From NCBI RefSeq assembly GCF_006345825.1, contig NZ_VCIX01000089.1, positions 76,587 through 140,586 on the forward strand: 64,000 bases of DNA, written 5' to 3'. The stretch is from Paenibacillus paridis (GTDB lineage: Bacteria > Bacillota > Bacilli > Paenibacillales > Paenibacillaceae). Position 1 is the stretch's first letter. The number at the start of each line of letters is the position of its first letter. The translations under genes and the position numbers were made by a program. Shown piece by piece: positions 8,018 to 17,898 of this stretch. The notes beneath the pieces were generated by a model. It made no database searches, had not been told where the DNA came from, and saw only the letters and a program-made list of their open reading frames with translations.

Positions 8018-10360
8018 TTGCAAACCATTCATCAATTATGGACCGAGAAAATATGGCGTCTGCGCATGATTACCGTTCTTCTGTTACTTTCCATTCTCCC
8101 CGTTATCGGATTCGGTACCTTTGTTTATGTCATGGGTACGGATATCGTTAAATCCGAGACACACCGTTCCTCTTTTACCGTCATGAACCAAATGAGCTTG
8201 CAAATGGATGCGGCCCTTGCCCAGATTGAGCAGTTTACGACGCAGCTGGCCATGCAGACGAATCTCATTAATTTAACCAAAATCAAGCAGTCTCCCGGTC
8301 TCGGTACACTCGTTACCAGCAATGACTTGAAGAGCGACCTTAACGCGTTTGTTGGTTCCGTCAATGGGGTGGACTCGGTTGATTTTTTCCATGTTGACCA
8401 AAATATGATTATCTCGTCTCGCGGCATGTTTTCTCTGGAAAATGGGTATTACAGCGACTTATCATGGTTGCCCTATATTAAGGAAGCTCAGGAGAATAAG
8501 CTGCAAAGCTTCTGGATTGCGCCAAGGACTGCTGTCAGTTTGGAGAAACAGGAATACAAGGTCATTACCCATGCCCGGCTGCTTCCTATTCTTTATTCAG
8601 AAGCCAAGGCTGTGCTGCTGGTCAATATGAAACAAGATTATTTGCGCAGCTTGATCGGCCATATGCCGGAAGGGGCCGAGGGCTCCATTCTCGTATTCAA
8701 CGGGCAGCAGGAGATCATTGCCCAGGAAGGCAGCATGCCTTTGAATGATTCCTACAGAGAGAAGCTCGCAGCGGTTATTCAGGAGAAGCTGCAAGCCGGT
8801 GACGGCGAATGGGACAAGAAAACCTATAAACTATTCGAGCCGGAGCTGTTCGTGACGTTCAAAAAATCGGAAGACCATGACTGGGTGTATGCGATGCTCA
8901 TCCCCGTGGATTCCGTCAGCCAAAATACGCTTCTTCTCAAGCGGGTCATTATCATAAGCACCGCTATCTTGTCCTTGCTTGCATTAATAACGGCCTATTT
9001 CAGCTTCTCCAAGCTGCAAAGGGGCATTCAGCGACTGCTCGGGCTATTTGATTCGGGAGCATCCGGAAGTAAACGCGGCACAAGGCTCCAGCAGCATGAC
9101 TATACCGGACAAGTGCAGTACATAGCAGACAATATCGCCCATTTAATGAACGAGGTCGTGGAGGTGCGCGCTTCTTGGAAGGAGCAGCTGCCGCTGCTGA
9201 GAGCGCATTATTTGCTGTCGGCAATCGTTGGCAACATGAGCTCGCTCGACAAGCTCGTAGAGCGGTATAACAAGGAGTTTGAGCTGTTTCAGGACCCGTT
9301 ATTTGCGGTGCATATTGTGGAAATGGATACGGGGGTTAGCGATGCCCGGTTCTCGGAGCAGGATCTTCCGTTATTCCTATTTGCGGCGTCCAATATTATT
9401 AATGAATTATTCGCGCAAAAATACCGCGTGGAAACGGTCATTACCCATGACCATGTCATCGTTATATTTAATTTGCCAGCAAGAGCGAGCGGAACATTCG
9501 TGGAGGAAGCGGCTGAGCAAATCAGGGAAGAGATCAAACGGTTTACCCGCCACACGGTCACGATAGGAACCGGCCGCTGCGTTGCGGAGTTCCGGGAGCT
9601 ATCGGTGTCTTATCATGAAGCGCTTCGCGCGCTGCGCCTGAACTGGTTAAAGCTTGGCGACAAGGTGCTTGCTGGCGGCACAAGCGAAGGGCTCACGAAC
9701 AAGCTGGTGAGCTATCCTTCTTTTGCTGAAGAAGAGCTGCTTGACCAAATACGCCGAGGGGATACATCGGCCATACCAAGCGCCTTGCAGCGGTTTATGT
9801 CCGAAATTACGCGGCACTCGCTACCGTTCCACATGACCAAGACGTATTATTTGCAGCTGCTTGTTGCGATGATTCGTTTGGCGCAAGAATATGAAGAGGA
9901 TCTAAGCCTCGTGTTTCAGGGAACGAATCCCTATGATGATTTCTTTAAGCTGGATGAACAAAGCCGAATGGCATTTTGGTTCGAGCAAAAGATCGTGCCT
10001 CCGATCATCCGTTTGATTCATTCTTCGCGAAGACAGCGGAAGGAAGAAATCGTTGGCAAAACGTTCAGGCTTGTCGAGGAGCGATACGCGCAGGATTTAT
10101 CGCTGCAGCTGCTTGCGGAAGAATTGAACATGAACCCCTCTTACGTCAGCCTGATCTTTAAGGAAGAGACCGGAGACACCTTTATTAATTATGTCACGAG
10201 GTTCAGGGTGGACAAAGCGAAAGGTCTGCTGAATACGACGGAGCTGACGATTGCACAAATCGCCAAAGAAGTTGGATACGCCAATGCCCAGCATTTGATC
10301 CGAGTGTTCAAGAAGCTGGAGAGCTGCACGCCGGGCGAATACCGCTCAGCCGCGCCATAA
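8018..10360 (+). CDS. Membrane AraC-family regulator with extracytoplasmic sensor
   Basis: A 780-aa regulator of the YesS type. The preferred start is the TTG at 8018, 6 bases after GGAGGGGGA; the ATG at 7997 lies before that site. TM1 is about residues 17-40, then an extracytoplasmic sensor of about 265 residues, TM2 about 306-330, a cytoplasmic linker, and an AraC double helix-turn-helix at about 675-780 (EEIVGKTFRLVEERYAQDLS... FINYVTRFRVDKAKGLL... IAQIAKEVGY). In this class a ligand outside the cell, usually an oligosaccharide, controls the adjacent importer genes. It directly precedes two permeases and a binding lipoprotein on the same strand. Confidence 0.88.
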   Translation: MQTIHQLWTEKIWRLRMITVLLLLSILPVIGFGTFVYVMGTDIVKSETHRSSFTVMNQMSLQMDAALAQIEQFTTQLAMQTNLINLTKIKQSPGLGTLVTSNDLKSDLNAFVGSVNGVDSVDFFHVDQNMIISSRGMFSLENGYYSDLSWLPYIKEAQENKLQSFWIAPRTAVSLEKQEYKVITHARLLPILYSEAKAVLLVNMKQDYLRSLIGHMPEGAEGSILVFNGQQEIIAQEGSMPLNDSYREKLAAVIQEKLQAGDGEWDKKTYKLFEPELFVTFKKSEDHDWVYAMLIPVDSVSQNTLLLKRVIIISTAILSLLALITAYFSFSKLQRGIQRLLGLFDSGASGSKRGTRLQQHDYTGQVQYIADNIAHLMNEVVEVRASWKEQLPLLRAHYLLSAIVGNMSSLDKLVERYNKEFELFQDPLFAVHIVEMDTGVSDARFSEQDLPLFLFAASNIINELFAQKYRVETVITHDHVIVIFNLPARASGTFVEEAAEQIREEIKRFTRHTVTIGTGRCVAEFRELSVSYHEALRALRLNWLKLGDKVLAGGTSEGLTNKLVSYPSFAEEELLDQIRRGDTSAIPSALQRFMSEITRHSLPFHMTKTYYLQLLVAMIRLAQEYEEDLSLVFQGTNPYDDFFKLDEQSRMAFWFEQKIVPPIIRLIHSSRRQRKEEIVGKTFRLVEERYAQDLSLQLLAEELNMNPSYVSLIFKEETGDTFINYVTRFRVDKAKGLLNTTELTIAQIAKEVGYANAQHLIRVFKKLESCTPGEYRSAAP

Positions 10361-10504
10361 TGGGCGCGAATCAACATTCAAAACCTGATTATTGAACTGG
10401 AATCCGCTTCATTCTACGATGGGTTTACCGAATCGACGCCGAGCCATTACAATAACGGGCTTGCCGAATCGCAACTAACCGAGCACAGAAGAAGGAGTGG
10501 TAAA

Positions 10505-11455
10505 ATGCCGCAGCCGGCAGCCGCCTTGCACGACCACCGTGAAGCTTCCACAGCAAGCCGATTATGGCGGTCGTATAAGCTGCACAAAAGCTTAATCTTT
10601 ATGTTTTTGCCAGGTTTCCTATTGTTTGTCCTGTTTCATTACGTACCCTTGTACGGGCTGCTGATTGCATTCAAAAACTATCAGCTGCTGGAAGGCGTAT
10701 GGGCAAGCCCTTGGGTGGGCTGGGAGCATTTTGAACGCTTGTTTACGGGGCCAGGCTTCATGGATGCACTGCGCAACACCGTCATTATCTCTTTATTAAA
10801 GCTGGTCATCGTGTTTCCCGCGCCAATTGTTTTGGCTTTGCTCTTAAATGAAGTGCGCGTCCTTTTTTTCCGAAAGCTTATTCAAACGGTATCTTATTTG
10901 CCTCATTTCTTCTCATGGGTGATTCTGAGCGGCATCTTGTTTGCATTCCTAAGCATGGACGGGGGCCTAAACCAGCTATTAAAATATTTTGGATTCTCGC
11001 CGGTCAGCTGGCTGCTGTATCCGAAATATTTTTACGGGATTGTTGTCGTCTCCGACGTATGGCAGAGCATTGGCTGGGGATCGATCGTTTACTTTGCAGC
11101 GTTGTCGGCTATTGACCCTACGCTTTACGATGCGGGCATCGTGGATGGGGCAAGCCGCTGGCAGCGAATATGGTACATTACGGTGCCTTCGATCATGCCA
11201 ACGGTCATCATTATGTTCCTGCTTGGCATTGGCGGGTTTCTTTCCGTAGGCTTTGATCAAATCTACAATTTAATGACGCCAACGACGTCGAATGTCGCGG
11301 AAATTCTGGACACGTACGTGCTCAGGCGGCTGCTTAGCCTCGATTATTCGCTTGGCACGGCGGCAGGCATTTTCAAATCGTTCGTGGGGCTTGCTCTTGT
11401 ATTAATTGGAAACGCTTTAGTGAAATGGTATGACAAGGACCAAGGGTTATGGTGA
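10505..11455 (+). CDS. ABC sugar importer permease (LplB-like)
   Basis: A 316-aa inner-membrane permease with about six membrane segments, starting after AGAAGGAG. The cytoplasmic coupling (EAA) loop is visible around DAGIVDGASRWQRIWYITVP. The family pairs with a second permease and a large lipoprotein (LplA/LipO type) to import oligosaccharides, often products of pectin or hemicellulose breakdown. No ATPase gene is present in the locus; Bacillus relatives share the housekeeping ATPase MsmX. Thirteen bases separate it from the next permease, so the two are co-translated. Confidence 0.9.
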   Translation: MPQPAAALHDHREASTASRLWRSYKLHKSLIFMFLPGFLLFVLFHYVPLYGLLIAFKNYQLLEGVWASPWVGWEHFERLFTGPGFMDALRNTVIISLLKLVIVFPAPIVLALLLNEVRVLFFRKLIQTVSYLPHFFSWVILSGILFAFLSMDGGLNQLLKYFGFSPVSWLLYPKYFYGIVVVSDVWQSIGWGSIVYFAALSAIDPTLYDAGIVDGASRWQRIWYITVPSIMPTVIIMFLLGIGGFLSVGFDQIYNLMTPTTSNVAEILDTYVLRRLLSLDYSLGTAAGIFKSFVGLALVLIGNALVKWYDKDQGLW

Positions 11456-11467
11456 GGAGGAGTACAG

Positions 11468-12340
11468 GTGATTAAGGCAACAAAAGGCGAGAAGGCCTTT
11501 GATTTTTTAAACATAATCGTATTGCTGCTGCTCGGTTTATGCACGTTGTATCCGTTTATGTATGTGCTGACGATTTCGCTTAGCACGCCAGCGGAAGCGG
11601 CCCGGGTATCGCTGCACTTTTTCCCGCGGGCCCCGACCTTTGAAGCCTATGCCAAAATAGTTGAGCACCCGATGCTGTGGCAAGCTTACGGCAACACCAT
11701 CATTCGTACGGCGCTTGGAGTTGTCCTTGTCATTATCGTTCTATCGATGGTCGCTTATCCGTTATCCAGACGGACCTTTCCGCATCGCAAGTTCATTACG
11801 TTTCTATTCGTATTCAGCATGCTGTTTAGCGGGGGGCTCATTCCAAGCTACCTGCTCATCAAGCAGCTTTACCTGATCGATACCGTATGGGCGCTTGTAC
11901 TGCCCGGTGCTGTTAGCGCTTTCAATGTCATTATCCTGCGTAATTTCTTTGAAGCTATACCGATGGAAATTATCGAGTCGGCGCGGATGGATGGGGCCCG
12001 CGAGCTGACGATCTTTATGCGGATCATGCTCCCTCTGTCCGTGCCTGTGCTGGCAGTCCTGTCCCTTTGGACGGCTGTTGGCCATTGGAATGCATGGTTT
12101 GACGCATTAATTTACATTAACGATCCGGCCAAGCAGGTGCTGCAGCTGTTTTTGCGCAGAACCGTGCTGGAGAACGCAAGCCTGACGCCCGGCGAAACGC
12201 TGCTTGACCCGTCGCACTACACGCCGGAGACGCTGAAGGCGGCAACCATTATGATCGTTTCGCTTCCTATTTTGTTCGTTTACCCCTTCATTCAACGCTT
12301 TTTTGTGAAGGGTATCATGCTTGGCTCGGTTAAAGGATAG
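11468..12340 (+). CDS. ABC sugar importer permease (LplC/YtcP-like)
   Basis: A 290-aa permease beginning with a GTG at 11468 after GAGGAGG. It has about six membrane segments, and the EAA loop is around IIESARMDGARELTIFMRI. It ends in the typical FVKGIMLGSVKG tail of CUT1-type second permeases. It forms the channel with the upstream 316-aa permease. Confidence 0.9.
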   Translation: MIKATKGEKAFDFLNIIVLLLLGLCTLYPFMYVLTISLSTPAEAARVSLHFFPRAPTFEAYAKIVEHPMLWQAYGNTIIRTALGVVLVIIVLSMVAYPLSRRTFPHRKFITFLFVFSMLFSGGLIPSYLLIKQLYLIDTVWALVLPGAVSAFNVIILRNFFEAIPMEIIESARMDGARELTIFMRIMLPLSVPVLAVLSLWTAVGHWNAWFDALIYINDPAKQVLQLFLRRTVLENASLTPGETLLDPSHYTPETLKAATIMIVSLPILFVYPFIQRFFVKGIMLGSVKG

Positions 12341-12389
12341 AGATGCTTTACGATTCCATAGCGATATGAAAACTAGGAGGGTTTGCAGG

Positions 12390-13991
12390 ATGAAGAATAA
12401 GGGGATGTCTACAAAGAAATTGGGGTTGATTGGAATTACAGTGATGATGCTCATAGCGATTTTGAGCGCCTGTTCGGGATCTAACGATAAGCCGCAGAGC
12501 TCACCGAAGGAAAGCGCGACAGCAGAACCGGGCCAGAATAACGGGGAGAAGACGCCGCCAGCGGAAACGATGGAGATCAGCTGGATGCCGCTTCCGGGCA
12601 ATCTCGTCGAGAATTCCTATGCCCAGCAATATATAGAGAAGAAATTCAATATTAAAATCAAGCCCTATTTGAATCCTCAGGACGGCTATATGGATAAACA
12701 GCGGATTTTGCTCGGCTCGGGCGATATTCCGGATGTCTTCTACGTACCGGACCCGCAGGACATTAATCGTTATGCAGCGCAAGGCCTTATTGCGGAGGTA
12801 CCGAAGGAGCTAATCGAGCAGCATGCGGCCGATTCCTTTAAGGTATTAAACGATTTTGCGCCGCAGGCCTGGTATTATTCTAATTACAACGGCTCGAACT
12901 ATGGCCTTCCGACCGTCTACTATACGGGCCAATACAATTCGAAGCAAATCTGGCGCGACGATCTGCTAAAGAAAGCCGGCGTAGAATCTATTCCCGTTAC
13001 GTTGGAAGAGTACGAGAATGCTTTTGCAAAATTAAAGGCCATCGGCGTCTATGGCATCACGTCTTACGGAAACTCCGATTACAACCAGTTTCATTCCATT
13101 TTTGGCGCCTTTGGCATTATGCCGATCCAGTGGATGGAGAAAGACGGACGCATTGTGAACGGCGCGGTTCAGCCGGAGGCGAAGGAAGCTCTTGCGCTGC
13201 TCGCGGATTGGTTTAAGAAAGGCTATATCGATCCTGAATTCGTAACAGGCAAGGAGCTGGACGTGAAATTTGCGAACGGCAAAGTGGCATTCTTTGATTC
13301 GGGGGCTACCAATGCGCTCGATGAAACCAATCCAAACAGCATGATCAGCAAAATCAAACAATTAAATCCTGAGGGCAGCGTTGCGTTTGGCGAACTTCCG
13401 AAGGGCCCGGGCGGCCAATACGGCTGGGCATGGGGAACTGGCGGCCACATTTGGGCGTTTGGCAAGCAATTGCAAGGCCAGCCGGAGAAGATGGCGAAAA
13501 TATTGGAAATCATGAATACGATTCAAAACGATGAAGAAACCTTCAAGGCGCTCGCATGGGGCGAGGAAGGCAAACACTGGTCCTACAATGATGCGGCAGC
13601 TGGTCTGGAAAGCGGCTTGAAGAGGCTGTCTCCCTTCGATGATGGCGCTAAGCTTCAAGCAGAAGGGCTGCGCGATGCAGGGATGACGACGGCCTTTGCC
13701 AATCAGGGCAATCCGGCCTTGTATGAGAAATTCGCCAGCAAACAGGATCTCGAGCTATTGAAGCTGAATTCGATTCCGAAAACCGATCTCTTCGGTAAAT
13801 CAGGCGTACTGCCTTCCTCAGGAACCTACTGGGGCGATCTTAGCAAGCTGAAGGTAGAGGCGTATACCGCGATTATTTTTGGCAACAAGCCGGTGTCTTA
13901 TTTCGATGACTTTGTGAAGCAGTGGAATGATTTGGGCGGTGAGCAGTTGGAGAAAGAAGCTAATGAGCTGTATGCGCAAATTAAGAAGTAG
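12390..13991 (+). CDS. ABC importer substrate-binding lipoprotein (LipO/LplA-like)
   Basis: A 533-aa lipoprotein. The start ATG at 12390 follows AGGAGGG; the frame is open further upstream into the preceding permease but without a ribosome-binding site. The lipobox LSAC has its modified Cys at residue 28, followed by a Ser/Asn/Pro-rich linker. The mature domain has the large extracellular solute-binding fold used with LplB/LplC permeases. It presumably captures the oligosaccharide released by the 4201 enzyme. A hairpin follows its stop (14012-14038), perhaps setting higher lipoprotein levels than the enzymes downstream. Confidence 0.88.
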   Translation: MKNKGMSTKKLGLIGITVMMLIAILSACSGSNDKPQSSPKESATAEPGQNNGEKTPPAETMEISWMPLPGNLVENSYAQQYIEKKFNIKIKPYLNPQDGYMDKQRILLGSGDIPDVFYVPDPQDINRYAAQGLIAEVPKELIEQHAADSFKVLNDFAPQAWYYSNYNGSNYGLPTVYYTGQYNSKQIWRDDLLKKAGVESIPVTLEEYENAFAKLKAIGVYGITSYGNSDYNQFHSIFGAFGIMPIQWMEKDGRIVNGAVQPEAKEALALLADWFKKGYIDPEFVTGKELDVKFANGKVAFFDSGATNALDETNPNSMISKIKQLNPEGSVAFGELPKGPGGQYGWAWGTGGHIWAFGKQLQGQPEKMAKILEIMNTIQNDEETFKALAWGEEGKHWSYNDAAAGLESGLKRLSPFDDGAKLQAEGLRDAGMTTAFANQGNPALYEKFASKQDLELLKLNSIPKTDLFGKSGVLPSSGTYWGDLSKLKVEAYTAIIFGNKPVSYFDDFVKQWNDLGGEQLEKEANELYAQIKK

Positions 13992-14011
13992 CTGAGGCGA
14001 AAAAAATCAAG

Positions 14012-14038
14012 AGACCCGGTGCCGCATCCATCGGGTCT
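14012..14038 (+). terminator. Intercistronic hairpin after binding-protein gene
   Basis: AGACCCG (14012-14018) pairs perfectly with CGGGTCT (14032-14038). No U-run follows, so it is more likely an mRNA-stabilising or weak attenuating hairpin than a full terminator. Transcription probably continues into the 14072 gene. Confidence 0.45.
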
Positions 14039-14071
14039 GCTTGTGATGAACAGGGGCAAAGGAGGCTGGGC

Positions 14072-17000
14072 ATGGGAAGCATGACGATTGCGCTAGAGGA
14101 TCAGTTAAATCATCCTAAGTACGGCTGGCCGCTGACACTGCTGCGGTATGCCGTGCAATTTCCCCGGGGGCAAGCGCATCGCTCAAGCTTGAGGTTAAGG
14201 GAGAAACGAGGCGACGGCGTCGAGCAAGTGACCTTTCAACTCGTAGACGCGGTTATTCAAGACGGATTCGTGGAGTCGGCGACCGTTTGCTTTTATGCGG
14301 ATTTGCCTTACGGAAGCAAGCGCGAATTTGAAATCGAATATGCGGCCGAGCCGCTTCAAGGATGGCAGCCAGCTGAACCAGCGGCCGTTCGGACAGAAAC
14401 AGGCTTTGAGATTGCAAATGCTCAGTGGAATGCTGTTTTTATTAATTCGCATGATCAGCCAGTTACATCCTTTCGCGATGGCGGAGGAGGATCGGAATGT
14501 AGAATCCGATTGTTTGAGCTGCAAAAAAGTGCCTCAGTAATAGCTGAAGCAGATGAGGGGGGAGCGGCTGAGGCACGCTGCGAAGGCGTGCTTCTTTTCT
14601 CTAGCAGCGATTCGGTAGACGTACAGATGCGCTGCCTGTCCGAAGGCCCGGTGTTTGTTGAGTTCGAAATCGCGTGCAGCTGGCAGGATGGCCGCACCTA
14701 CCTGCTGCGGCTGCTCTTGCACGGACAGCTCCCGATGGCGGAGCTGCATGAGGAAATGACCGGGTTCGATGATAACGTAGCTGGAAATCCTCAGCTTCAG
14801 CTGAGCTGGTCCATTGGGGAGCTTGAACGCCGTTATTCGCCTAATCGGGGAGAAGAGGCGGCGGATGCCTATCTCAAACCGGACGGGAGCTGGCCGGCCG
14901 TGCTGCTGCCTTACCGCAATTGGAATTCCTGGTGGCATGAGAAAACGGTTGCTTTTGGCTCGGCATCATCAAGGGTCGGGCTGTTCGTGCTGGACGCAGG
15001 AGGGTGGGACGATGGGCAATATGCGCTTTGGGGAGCAGCAACGAAACAGGCCGTTCGTTTCCATACGGAAGAGATCGATGGCAGCGAAGAGTGCCTATGC
15101 ACTTATCCGATTGCGGGCAGGCGGCGCCAAACTGCGATTATGCTTGTGGCAGGTGACGGAAGCCGTAATTACGGAATGAAGGACTTCGAACGCAGACGCA
15201 TATGGTATTCCTTGCTGCACTTAAATAAAGTGAAGGACTGGGTTTTAAACTGGGAGGAGCAGCAGAACGAGTATCCGCGCTTTTTTACCCAGACCCCTTC
15301 ATTTCCGGCATCCGTAGAGCGGATGGAGCGGCTCGCGTATGAGGAATGCCCTAATATGGTTGATATTGAAAATGTGAATCCAGTTAGCGCCAGAGCTTTT
15401 TTTCGCTGGGTTCCGTTATGCGATTTGTCCGCAAGCGGGATGACCGCGGAGCAGTTCAAGCGGATCAAAGCAGCCAGTGCCTTTATGGCTTATGTACATG
15501 AGGACGAGAATGTAATGCCGATCCGTCATATGCTCGCCGGCCACCCTAATTTTCTCGCTGACGTTGCGGCCGTTCACGGCATGATGGCTGCGCTTTATCC
15601 TCGGCACCCCCACGCGAAGAGGTGGAGGAATCGCTTTGAGCAGGCTATGGCCCTCCAGTTGAAATACCATGTTCGACCGGCTGTCGATCGCCTTCAGACA
15701 CAGGGCGGGCGCTGGACCGAAAACTTAGGCTGTTATACGTGGGCAGCGCTTAAGCCGATGCTGCAAACGGCCATTTTGCTGGGCGATAGTGGCGATAATC
15801 CGATTTTGTATCCACGCATTAAGGAGCTGGCGCAGTGGATGCTGCATGCCGTTAGCGCGCCAGTAGAAGGGAAGCGGACCTACCCGCCGCAAGGGGCGCA
15901 TTCAAGGCTGGAGGGCATTCCTTATTTGCTGAGGTTCCTCGCACAAATGCTTATGAGGTATGACCCGCTGCTTGGAGAACAGCTGCTGCATATAACGCAG
16001 GACGAAGCCGCCGCATTTGAGGCGAAGCCGGAGGATGCGGCATGGCGGCAAATGCTTCAGGGGCGCTGGAGCGGAAATCACGGCATTAAGCCTGCGCTTG
16101 CTACGGCTAGTTATACGGGGTATGGCATCGTCCATCGCGCTTTTGTGGGCACTCCAGACGAAATGTCGGTTCATCTGCAGCAATTGGACGCTGGCCCGAA
16201 TTATCGCTGGGGCAGAGCTTCCGACGGAGGCAACGGCGTACTCTATTATTATGCGGGCGGAAAGCGGTATAGCAGCAATGGGCCGGAGGATGTTGGCGAT
16301 TTGAATCGCGGTGACGGAGAGGCATGCACAAGCTTTGCCGTAATCGAACATCGTGATTTTCGCGGCATAGGCCTCCATGAGCTGACAGAGCCTGTTTATG
16401 ATTTTGCGTTCGGGCAGTATTCCAGAATTGTCTCTGATACCAAGGCGAGGCCGAATTACCTGTCGCGCAGCGTGACGGTGTCAGGCAGCGATTATATCGT
16501 CCTTTACGACGAGGTGGCGGACCAGCAGACGAAGGGCAGGTTCTCATGGTTCGTGCAGGAGCAGGATGCCTTTCCTCAGATCCTTCAGCTCTTGCCGGGT
16601 GCGGCTGGCAGGGAAGTGGCGCTTAGGGCCCCAACAGATAGCTCTCCTAATTACAGCCATCCCGCAGCAAAAGTGAAGGGCCGTTATTACGATGGCTGCG
16701 GGGATTTTCTAACGGTTGTAAGTCACCTCGCAGAAGGAGCTCTGCAAGCAAAGCGAACCTGTTACGGTGCAGCAATTGATAGGGGTAACCGCAAGGATTA
16801 TGTATTTCGCCAAGCTGCAGCGATCCGATTTCAGTCCGACTCTCTTGCTTTTGAGGGAAAATCAGGCCTGATTCGCAGCTGTGGAGAAACGGGAAGGACG
16901 GAGCTTGCAATCTTCGCCGGCCAATCGATTCGCTACGGGGACTATTCCATCGTATTGAAGCGGGATTTGGACCAGCCAGGCTGGCCTTTAACAGGGTTTG

Positions 17001-17896
17001 CGATGACCATCATCGATGGGAAGCGAATCGTTGGCGAATGGCAGGCATTCGAAATGGCAGAGGCTGAACTGAGCTCGGGAGAGCCGCTTGCGAGGCTGGC
17101 GGATTATGCTCTTTATATAGACGGAGTTCGAACAGACTCCTATACGGCATCGAAGGGTACCGTCACTTTTCAGTTAAGCCCTGGCCGCCATCGCTGGGAA
17201 TGGACGTCATTCTTGCCTGAACCTGAACAGGTCAAGCAGTTGAATGCTTCGGCTGTCAGCGGGGGCGCATATTTGCAATGGCAGCCGGTTCCTTCGGCTG
17301 AAGGCTACGAAGTATGCGTCACATCCGAGGATGAAGCTAGCGGGCAGCATCTAGCTACCACAGATAGTCATCTCAAGGTAAACGGCTTGAAAGCCGGATG
17401 TAAATATATCGTTAAGGTACGTGCCTGCAATAGCGATCATGCGGGGAGCTGGAGCGAGGAGTATCCGCTCTATGGCAGCGATGGGCCGCCGGATATTCCG
17501 GATGGCCTGCGGATCCGCCGTATGGATCAGGGCATTTTGCTGCAATGGGGGCAAGTAGGGGGTGCTTCTGCTTACAGGCTCTACCGGAAGGAGCAAGGAG
17601 ACGAGGGGCAGCGTCTCGTTTACGAAGGCCAATTAGACTCGTATACCGATTACGAGGTCACACAAGGGGCGATCTATGAATACAGCGTGGCAGCAATTAA
17701 CGGCAACGGCGAGAGCAAGGCATCGCCTGCTCGCAGTACGGAATGGGGCGGGCTGACGGATTGGGATCCGCGACCGGAGGAAGGGTTCCGCCGTGACCCT
17801 CGTAACCATGAGTATGGCTTCTCGGGTTATAACCCGCTCGAACAGGATACGCTTGCCGTGCTGCCGCCATATGAATCGGAACGCAAGGAGGGATAG
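14072..17896 (+). CDS. Large toroid lyase-like protein with two FN3 domains
   Basis: A 1274-aa protein; the ATG at 14072 has AGGAGG 6 bases upstream. No signal peptide or membrane segment is seen, so it should be cytoplasmic. The N-terminal ~370 residues look beta-rich. About 380-680 resembles the alpha/alpha-toroid of heparinase II/III and alginate-lyase-like enzymes (HPNFLADVAAVHG, GGRWTENLGCYTWAA). About 690-1050 looks like the C-terminal beta-sheet half (SYTGYGIVHRAF, YLSRSVTVSGSDYIVLYDEV). About 1065-1240 holds two FN3-like modules. I infer a polysaccharide-lyase-type enzyme acting on imported uronic-acid oligosaccharides; substrate and family number are not assigned. The next gene starts 2 bases after its stop. 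Confidence 0.6.
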   Translation: MGSMTIALEDQLNHPKYGWPLTLLRYAVQFPRGQAHRSSLRLREKRGDGVEQVTFQLVDAVIQDGFVESATVCFYADLPYGSKREFEIEYAAEPLQGWQPAEPAAVRTETGFEIANAQWNAVFINSHDQPVTSFRDGGGGSECRIRLFELQKSASVIAEADEGGAAEARCEGVLLFSSSDSVDVQMRCLSEGPVFVEFEIACSWQDGRTYLLRLLLHGQLPMAELHEEMTGFDDNVAGNPQLQLSWSIGELERRYSPNRGEEAADAYLKPDGSWPAVLLPYRNWNSWWHEKTVAFGSASSRVGLFVLDAGGWDDGQYALWGAATKQAVRFHTEEIDGSEECLCTYPIAGRRRQTAIMLVAGDGSRNYGMKDFERRRIWYSLLHLNKVKDWVLNWEEQQNEYPRFFTQTPSFPASVERMERLAYEECPNMVDIENVNPVSARAFFRWVPLCDLSASGMTAEQFKRIKAASAFMAYVHEDENVMPIRHMLAGHPNFLADVAAVHGMMAALYPRHPHAKRWRNRFEQAMALQLKYHVRPAVDRLQTQGGRWTENLGCYTWAALKPMLQTAILLGDSGDNPILYPRIKELAQWMLHAVSAPVEGKRTYPPQGAHSRLEGIPYLLRFLAQMLMRYDPLLGEQLLHITQDEAAAFEAKPEDAAWRQMLQGRWSGNHGIKPALATASYTGYGIVHRAFVGTPDEMSVHLQQLDAGPNYRWGRASDGGNGVLYYYAGGKRYSSNGPEDVGDLNRGDGEACTSFAVIEHRDFRGIGLHELTEPVYDFAFGQYSRIVSDTKARPNYLSRSVTVSGSDYIVLYDEVADQQTKGRFSWFVQEQDAFPQILQLLPGAAGREVALRAPTDSSPNYSHPAAKVKGRYYDGCGDFLTVVSHLAEGALQAKRTCYGAAIDRGNRKDYVFRQAAAIRFQSDSLAFEGKSGLIRSCGETGRTELAIFAGQSIRYGDYSIVLKRDLDQPGWPLTGFAMTIIDGKRIVGEWQAFEMAEAELSSGEPLARLADYALYIDGVRTDSYTASKGTVTFQLSPGRHRWEWTSFLPEPEQVKQLNASAVSGGAYLQWQPVPSAEGYEVCVTSEDEASGQHLATTDSHLKVNGLKAGCKYIVKVRACNSDHAGSWSEEYPLYGSDGPPDIPDGLRIRRMDQGILLQWGQVGGASAYRLYRKEQGDEGQRLVYEGQLDSYTDYEVTQGAIYEYSVAAINGNGESKASPARSTEWGGLTDWDPRPEEGFRRDPRNHEYGFSGYNPLEQDTLAVLPPYESERKEG

Positions 17897-17898
17897 AG

